A stretch of DNA of 36,101 nt from positions 1 through 36,101 of the forward strand of contig CAKZHE010000244.1 in NCBI GenBank assembly GCA_936920195.1. The letters run 5' to 3'. The stretch's first letter is position 1. Each line of letters begins with the position of its first letter. Positions 31,317-36,101 of this stretch are shown in pieces. The DNA comes from an uncultured cyanobacterium (GTDB taxonomy: Bacteria; Cyanobacteriota; Cyanobacteriia; Cyanobacteriales; FACHB-T130). Made by a program: the position numbers and the translations under genes. The notes beneath the pieces are model-generated. The model made no database searches. It worked only from the letters and a program-made list of their open reading frames with translations, and was not told the origin of the DNA.

Positions 31317-32032
31317 TGGGAAAAAATATGAACGAAATTGTTTACGAAATCCAACACTCTCCAGCTTATGCCTCTTTGATTATTAACCTCAAACCAAATC
31401 AAAAGATTTTGGTAGAAGCAGGGGCAATGGCAGCGATGGACTCTTGGATTAAAATGAAATCAAAAGTTCAAGGAGGCTTGCTGAAAGGTTTAGGTAGGAT
31501 GGTAGGGGGCGAATCGTTATTTATCAGCGAGTTTGTGGCGGAAGGGAAAGCTGGACAAATTTATATTTCCCCTGGAGTGCCAGGAGATGTACAACACTAT
31601 TCCCTACAAGGCAATGCTTTGCTAATTCAATCTTCGGGATTTGTGGCTTGCAGTCCTACGGTAGAAATTGATAGTAAATTTCAAGGGTTTAAAGGGTTCT
31701 TTAGTGGTGAATCTTTATTTTTGTTAAGAGCTACTGGACAAGGAGATATTTGGTTTAGTTCCTATGGCGGGATTATCGAAATTCCGGTGGATGGTGACTA
31801 TGTAGTGGATACTGGCTATATTGTGGCGTTTGAAGATAGTCTAACTTATCATGTGGAAATGTTGGGGGGTTTGTCTTTTCGAGGTTTAAAAACTGGAATT
31901 TTAGGTGGGGAAGGATTAGTTTGTCGCTTCCGGGGAAAGGGGCGGTTATGGGTGCAGTCTCGGCTGATTTATGGATTGGTAAATTTCTTGAATCCTTTCC
32001 GCCCAGTTAGTACGAGTAAGAAAGATGATTAG
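31316..32032 (+). CDS. AIM24 family protein, paralogue 3
   Basis: This 238-aa member starts at the ATG overlapping the previous stop; an alternative ATG at 31328 (MNEIVYEIQHSPAY) aligns better with the other paralogues. Motifs are LKPNQKILVEAGAMAAMDS, MVGGESLFISEF, FQGFKGFFSGESLF, DYVVDTGYIVAFED and LGGEGLVCRFRGKGRLWVQS. It is followed by a hairpin repeat and the kinase-GUN4 gene. Confidence 0.92.
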   Translation: MGKNMNEIVYEIQHSPAYASLIINLKPNQKILVEAGAMAAMDSWIKMKSKVQGGLLKGLGRMVGGESLFISEFVAEGKAGQIYISPGVPGDVQHYSLQGNALLIQSSGFVACSPTVEIDSKFQGFKGFFSGESLFLLRATGQGDIWFSSYGGIIEIPVDGDYVVDTGYIVAFEDSLTYHVEMLGGLSFRGLKTGILGGEGLVCRFRGKGRLWVQSRLIYGLVNFLNPFRPVSTSKKDD

Positions 32033-32055
32033 TTAAAAAATATCAAAGGAAGTTT

Positions 32056-32101
32056 GTAGTTGGGCTTCAGCCCTAATTCCGGAGGGCTAAAGCCCAACTA
32101 C
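32056..32101. repeat. Hairpin repeat between AIM24 and kinase genes
   Basis: GTAGTTGGGCTT and its complement AAGCCCAACTAC bracket an inner AGCCCT/AGGGCT pair and a short loop. It could act as a terminator or attenuator for the AIM24 genes, and the kinase reading frame extends falsely back into it. Confidence 0.75.
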
Positions 32102-32182
32102 GAGCTTTTTATGGTACAATTGAACTATTGCAGTCGCAAAAGACTGTGCCACAATCAATATCAGCGTCTGGGAGTTGCAAAT

Positions 32183-33439
32183 ATGGCTTGGAATGCAGGA
32201 CAGAAATTGCAAGGCGGTAAATACGTTGTTGAAAAAATTCTTGGTCAAGGTGGTTTTGGAATTACTTACCTGGTGAAAAAAAGCCAAGAAAATCGAGTTA
32301 TTAAAACCCTGAATGCTTCATTCCAACACCGCAGCGATTTTGCCAAGTTTCAGCAAGATTTCTTAAACGAGGCTTTGCGACTAGCCAAATTTAGCCATCC
32401 CCATATTGTTCGCGTTGATGAAGTGATTCAAGAAGGCGAATTATGGTGTATGGTCATGGAATATATTGACGGGAATAATTTAGCCCAACAAACTTGGACG
32501 CAAGGCAGTTTATCGGAAGCAGAGGCTTTGCGCTATATTCGCCAAGTTGGGGAAGCTCTAACTATTGTTCACGACAATGGTTTGCTGCACCGAGATATTA
32601 AACCCTTGAATATTATGGTGCGGAAAACTGAAGCCGAAGCGGTTTTAATTGACTTTGGGATTGCGCGGGAATTTACCCCGAATATTACTCAGACGCAAAC
32701 CCAATTTTTATCGGAAGGATTTGCCCCAATTGAACAATATGATTGGCGAGCCAAGCGGGGAGCTTATACGGATATTTATGCTTTAGCGGCAACGCTGTAT
32801 TCTTTAATTACTGGAGAAATTCCCACGCCTGCACCTGTGAGGGCTTTTGGAGTTAATTTGGAAACGGCAAAAGAAATTAATGATCAAGTTAGCGATCGCC
32901 TGAACCAAGCTATCATTAAAGGGATGGCAATGAAGCCAGAACAACGCCCCCAAAGCGTCTCGGAATGGCTGTCTTTGTTACCCCCGGTGATGGATAATCT
33001 TTCCCTTGACAACTACAGTAAACTAAAACAACTTTTGGCGGCAAAAAAATGGCAAGCTGCCGATGCCGAAACGGGAAAATTAATGTTAAAAGTTGCCAAG
33101 CGGGAAGGTTGGTTGCGCGTGGAAGATATTGCCCAATTTCCGGCTCAAGATTTGCAAATTATCGATCAATTGTGGACAGATAATAGTCAAGGGCGCTTTG
33201 GCATCAGCGTGCAGAAGCGCATTTGGCAAAATATTGTTGGCAATCAAAAGCCTAATTGGGAAACTTGGTGCAGTTTTGGCGATCGCGTTGGTTGGCGACA
33301 AAACGGCAACTGGTTATCCTATTCTAGCTTAGATTTTTCCCTGCAAGCTCCAGAAGGACAATTACCCGCCCTAGTAGTTGCCGATAATTTCACCTTGCGG
33401 CATCAAGAATCTATTGCTGCCTTGCTGTCTCGAAAATAA
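32183..33439 (+). CDS. Ser/Thr protein kinase with C-terminal GUN4 domain
   Basis: I choose the ATG at 32183 (MAWNAGQKLQGGKYVVEKIL, with GGGAG upstream), giving 418 aa. The kinase domain has the glycine loop GQGGFG (21-26), Lys41, HRDIKPLN with Asp139, and DFG at 157-159, so it should be active. The C-terminal GUN4 domain (about 276-398) shows YSKLKQLLAAKKWQAADAET, IDQLWTDNSQGRFGISVQKR and FGDRVGWRQNGNWL. GUN4 binds porphyrins and activates Mg-chelatase. The fusion suggests a kinase sensing tetrapyrrole or a similar ligand. No membrane helix is present. Confidence 0.95.
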   Translation: MAWNAGQKLQGGKYVVEKILGQGGFGITYLVKKSQENRVIKTLNASFQHRSDFAKFQQDFLNEALRLAKFSHPHIVRVDEVIQEGELWCMVMEYIDGNNLAQQTWTQGSLSEAEALRYIRQVGEALTIVHDNGLLHRDIKPLNIMVRKTEAEAVLIDFGIAREFTPNITQTQTQFLSEGFAPIEQYDWRAKRGAYTDIYALAATLYSLITGEIPTPAPVRAFGVNLETAKEINDQVSDRLNQAIIKGMAMKPEQRPQSVSEWLSLLPPVMDNLSLDNYSKLKQLLAAKKWQAADAETGKLMLKVAKREGWLRVEDIAQFPAQDLQIIDQLWTDNSQGRFGISVQKRIWQNIVGNQKPNWETWCSFGDRVGWRQNGNWLSYSSLDFSLQAPEGQLPALVVADNFTLRHQESIAALLSRK

Positions 33440-33457
33440 ATTTTTGTACCTTCCCCA

Positions 33458-34027
33458 ATGGCACTTTCAAATCGCTTTACCGAAGCTCTAGTTTTTGCCC
33501 ACCAACTCCACGCCGAGCAAATTCGCAAAGGTAGTGGAGTTCCCTACATCGCCCACTTGCTAGGGGCTGCCAGTATTGCCCTAGAATATGGAGCAAATGA
33601 AGATGAAGCGATCGCTGCCCTACTCCACGATGCCATAGAAGATCAAGGGGGCGATACTGCTCGCATAGAAATTCGTCGGCGTTTTGGCGATACCGTCACC
33701 GCCATCGTTGATGGCTGCACCGATGCGGATACCATTCCCAAACCCCCTTGGCGACAGCGCAAAGAAGCCTATATCGCCCATCTTGCCACCGCTTCTCCTT
33801 CCGTACTGTTGGTATCCTGTGCCGATAAATTGCACAATGCGCGCTCAATTCTCATCGACTATCGTCAAATTGGTGAAGCCCTTTGGGAAAGGTTTCAAGC
33901 AGGTAAAATCGGAATGCTTTGGTATTATCGAGCTTTAGTTACCGCATTTAGGCAAGTTAGTTCGATGCCCATTGTGGAAGAGTTAAACCGAGTTGTGTCA
34001 GAATTGGAAAAATTAGTCCAAAGTTAG
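33458..34027 (+). CDS. HD-domain hydrolase, MESH1/SpoT-like
   Basis: This 189-aa protein matches small alarmone-hydrolase-type HD proteins, which remove pyrophosphate from (p)ppGpp or act on similar nucleotides with Mn2+. Visible features are RKGSGVPYIAHLLGAA (His33), ALLHDAIEDQGG (His57-Asp58 and Glu61-Asp62), RFGDTVTAIVDGCTD and CADKLHNARSILIDY. No synthetase domain is present. It starts 18 bases after the kinase-GUN4 gene, so the two may be co-transcribed. Confidence 0.9.
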   Translation: MALSNRFTEALVFAHQLHAEQIRKGSGVPYIAHLLGAASIALEYGANEDEAIAALLHDAIEDQGGDTARIEIRRRFGDTVTAIVDGCTDADTIPKPPWRQRKEAYIAHLATASPSVLLVSCADKLHNARSILIDYRQIGEALWERFQAGKIGMLWYYRALVTAFRQVSSMPIVEELNRVVSELEKLVQS

Positions 34028-34104
34028 GCAATTGCACGGCGCAATAATGTAGTAGTCTAGTAACAAAGCCAGGGAAATTTTTCAATGAAATTTCAAAGTA
34101 AAAA

Positions 34105-34455
34105 ATGAAATTCAAAGACATTATTAACAAAGTCCAAATAGATCCAAGGAAATTAACTGAATATGCTCTTAATTTAGACAATCCAAAAGGTTTGAATAAA
34201 GCGATCATGTTTCAAATTCATTTAGGATATACTCAAGATAATTATGAAGGACTTCTACAACAAATTGCCAACAAAGCTCTTGAGGCAACCGCTGTTTATC
34301 AAAATACAGATCGCTATGGTAGCCGCTATCAAGTTGACATAGAAATTACCGGAACTGAAGCAGGAAAACAAGAAATAGTTAGGACTGGATGGCTCGTTGC
34401 ACCTAATAGCGATACAGCTAGATTATTAACTTTGTATGTCAGGAAAAGATTGTGA
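34105..34455 (+). CDS. DUF6883-like protein (putative toxin)
   Basis: This 116-aa protein resembles DUF6883: LTEYALNLDNPKGLNKAIMF, HLGYTQDNYEGLLQQIANKA, RYGSRYQVDIEITG, and an IVRTGWLV segment before a C-terminal LLTLYVRK. In other bacteria this domain appears in polymorphic-toxin-like contexts, but its activity is not established. Its stop overlaps the start of the DUF4926 gene by one base (TGATG), the arrangement of a toxin-antitoxin pair. Confidence 0.7.
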   Translation: MKFKDIINKVQIDPRKLTEYALNLDNPKGLNKAIMFQIHLGYTQDNYEGLLQQIANKALEATAVYQNTDRYGSRYQVDIEITGTEAGKQEIVRTGWLVAPNSDTARLLTLYVRKRL

Positions 34456-34763
34456 TGAAACCAGAATTATTTGATGTAGTTGAATTGGTAGTTAATCTAC
34501 CGGAATATAACCTAAAATTAGGCGCACAAGGAACAATTGTCGAAGAATACAATGATGGATATTATGAAGTTGAATTTAGCGATCCTGATGGTCAAACTAT
34601 AGATCTTTGTCCCTTGTCTATTAAACAATTTATTGTGATTTGGCAAGCAAAGACCAAAATATGGTTATCCCTTCCAGAAAAGCTAACTGCGTTAATTACC
34701 AATTTGCCCAACGAACAACAACAAGAAGTTTTGAATTTTGCTCGCTCTTTATATCAAAAATAA
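34455..34763 (+). CDS. DUF4926-like protein with antitoxin-style tail
   Basis: I use the ATG at 34455, giving 102 aa. The N-terminal ~60 residues match DUF4926 (PELFDVVELVVNLPEYNLKL, GTIVEEYNDGYYEVEF), a small SH3-like barrel. The C-terminal LPEKLTALITNLPNEQQQEV is followed by a LNFARSLYQK helix and resembles the start of DUF2281-type antitoxins. It is probably the neutralising partner of the DUF6883 protein; this is inferred from overlap and known pairing. Confidence 0.7.
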   Translation: MKPELFDVVELVVNLPEYNLKLGAQGTIVEEYNDGYYEVEFSDPDGQTIDLCPLSIKQFIVIWQAKTKIWLSLPEKLTALITNLPNEQQQEVLNFARSLYQK

Positions 34764-34843
34764 TGGGTTTCAGTTGTGCTACTGGCATCATATCATCTCC
34801 GGTTGAACAATTATGATTCATGTTTTCCGGCAACGAAAAGCGA

Positions 34844-34887
34844 ACAGGGTGCGTATAGCTTTGCGGAAGGCTATACTCACTCTGCTG
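34844..34887. repeat. Dispersed palindromic repeat D, diverged copy 2
   Basis: CAGGGTGCGTATAGC, a short loop, then GGCTATACTCACTCTGCTG form the same palindrome as 27066-27107 with several mismatches in the right arm. Confidence 0.75.
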
Positions 34888-35003
34888 GAATCACTCCCCG
34901 GTAGCTGATTTTGCTGTTGAAGAAAAGTAAATAAATGTAAAGAAGTGCAAAAACATCGCTGAAGAATGATAAATATATAAATATTATTAATGTTGAGTTG
35001 CCA

Positions 35004-36062
35004 ATGACTCCGAAAAATCGTTGCTCGCAATTGAGTAAAACAATTATAATCGCGATCGCTGGGATATTGGCAGAACTTGTCCTAAGTACCGCTATGCCTA
35101 CGGAGAGGGCGATCGCCCAAATTATCCCCGATAATACCCTAGGCACAGAAAACTCAGCGATCGCCCCCAAAGATAAAAAGAGTCCTCATCTTACCCTGAT
35201 TGAAGGCGGGGCAATTCGCGGCAGTAACCTATTCCATAGCTTTTCCCACTTCAACGTCAACGAGGAAAGCTCAGTTTATTTTGCCAACCCCACGGGGATT
35301 GACAATATTATCACCCGCGTCACAGGTAATAGTAATTCCAAAATTTTTGGCACATTGGGCGTTAATGGTACAGCCAACCTGTTTTTAATCAACCCCAACG
35401 GGATTATTTTTGGACATAATGCTCATCTGGATATCCGGGGTTCATTTTTTGCCACCACCGCCGACAGCTTGATTTTTCAAGATGGCAGTAAATTTAGTGC
35501 CACCCACCCAGAAGCACCACCTTTACTAACTATTAACGTTACACCTGGATTACAATATAATAACTCGGCGACTACAGCGATCGCTAATTCCGGTGACTTA
35601 AGCGCCAAACAAAATCTCACCCTCGCTGCTGGCAATCTCAACCTCTCTGGAAAGTTAGCCGCTGGGGGGAAATTAACCCTCCAAGCCCTCGATACCATCT
35701 ACATTCGCGATAGTATAGATCATCCTTTTATTGCCGCTGCTGGGGGAAATTTGCTTGTCCAGGGCGATCACTCTGTAGATATCTTTGCTCTCAACCATCG
35801 AGATAGCGGTGCCATTTTATCAGAAAATAGCGATATTGTTGCCAATGCTTTTCAGGGAAGAGGCGGGAATATTAATGCCAATGCTATTGGAATTTTCGGG
35901 TTTAGAAGATTTCTGCGCCAACGCACTGCCGAAAGCGATTTTACTGCCAGTTCAGCATTAGGAGTCAATGGCACTGTTACCATTAATACCCGTTCTGTAC
36001 CCAAATTGCCCTTCGCCTCTACAATTACTCGTTCCCAGGCTCTGCCTGGGAATGCCTATTGA
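35004..36062 (+). CDS. Second TPS (FHA-like) exoprotein, truncated by repeat A
   Basis: I choose the ATG at 35004. The protein has a signal peptide (up to AIAQ) and a full TPS secretion domain: DNTLGTENS, RGSNLFHSFSHFNVNEESSV, IITRVTGNSNSKIFGTL and LFLINPNGIIFGHNAHLDIRG. A short beta-helix segment follows with SENSDIVANAFQGRGGNIN, nearly identical to the 16355 protein. At about residue 335 the frame enters palindromic repeat A, which adds TRSQALPGNAY and a stop. It has 352 aa against 930 aa for its relative and lacks the conserved C-terminus, so it is a truncated gene. It could still be exported. Confidence 0.85.
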   Translation: MTPKNRCSQLSKTIIIAIAGILAELVLSTAMPTERAIAQIIPDNTLGTENSAIAPKDKKSPHLTLIEGGAIRGSNLFHSFSHFNVNEESSVYFANPTGIDNIITRVTGNSNSKIFGTLGVNGTANLFLINPNGIIFGHNAHLDIRGSFFATTADSLIFQDGSKFSATHPEAPPLLTINVTPGLQYNNSATTAIANSGDLSAKQNLTLAAGNLNLSGKLAAGGKLTLQALDTIYIRDSIDHPFIAAAGGNLLVQGDHSVDIFALNHRDSGAILSENSDIVANAFQGRGGNINANAIGIFGFRRFLRQRTAESDFTASSALGVNGTVTINTRSVPKLPFASTITRSQALPGNAY

Positions 36063-36101
36063 GAGGCTCTGCCTCGGATGACAAAGCGAGGCAGAGCCTC
36101 G
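36031..36101. repeat. Palindromic repeat family A, copy 3 (cut by window end)
   Basis: The outer TTCCCAGGC hairpin, a linker (tgcctattga), the inner GAGGCTCTGCCTC hairpin, the core and the inverted inner hairpin are present; the right part is cut off. The last 42 bases equal positions 1-42. It truncates the second TPS gene. Confidence 0.9.

Noticed and set aside
1-36101. Window as a small circular plasmid or phage
   Set aside because: It carries rpsB, tsf, coaX and vipp1 and no replication, capsid or integrase gene; the identical ends are explained by a genomic repeat.

Overview
The window looks like a chromosomal contig from a cyanobacterium, probably a filamentous or colonial one. The evidence is the dense scatter of HIP1-type octamers (GCGATCGC), the cyanobacterial gene families (Vipp1/IM30, GUN4-domain kinase, DUF1822, DUF928, CHASE2/CHAT, a PEP-CTERM protein, cyanobacterial CoaX), heptanucleotide tandem repeats and many small palindromic repeats. 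The first and last 42 bases are identical and belong to one palindromic repeat family, so the contig probably starts and ends where assembly broke in copies of that repeat.

Layout. 1-4.3 kb: glutaredoxin, a shortened nuclease-fold protein, LarB, a solo antitoxin-like protein, an oligopeptide-type ABC substrate-binding lipoprotein and an FmdB-like protein. 4.3-4.6 kb: a fold-back element with 17-bp terminal inverted repeats that carries the palindromic repeat. 4.6-6.1 kb: the rpsB-tsf operon. 6.4-6.9 kb: a DUF2887-type nuclease pseudogene broken by another fold-back repeat. 6.9-9.9 kb: a caspase/EF-hand/FGE-sulfatase fusion protein and CoaX. 9.9-13.8 kb: a decayed accessory island with a truncated PIN toxin still coupled to its fused antitoxin, an IscB (Cas9-ancestor-type) element that appears to split an XRE regulator gene and carries a candidate omega-RNA, a four-repeat SHOCT protein, and a second PIN toxin wrecked by deletion, frameshift and a MITE. 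13.9-16.3 kb: DUF815 ATPase and vipp1.

16.3-26.6 kb is the most interesting block. On the plus strand a two-partner-secretion-type adhesin overlaps an exported TPR-CHAT protease. Facing it on the minus strand is a four-gene operon: sigma-70-family factor, DUF1822, membrane CHAT-CHASE2 protein and exported DUF928 protein. I read this as a possible envelope-spanning surface-protein/caspase-like system with its own sigma factor; that functional link is inference. 27.2-34.8 kb holds a small conserved protein, a PEP-CTERM exported protein, three tandem AIM24 paralogues, a Ser/Thr kinase fused to GUN4, a MESH1-like HD hydrolase and a DUF6883/DUF4926 pair. At the right end a second TPS-type adhesin gene is cut short by the repeat that ends the window.

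Small repeats repeatedly interrupt genes or supply their stop codons (DUF2887, PIN, DUF815, the 80-aa protein, the second TPS protein). No tRNA, rRNA or CRISPR array was seen.
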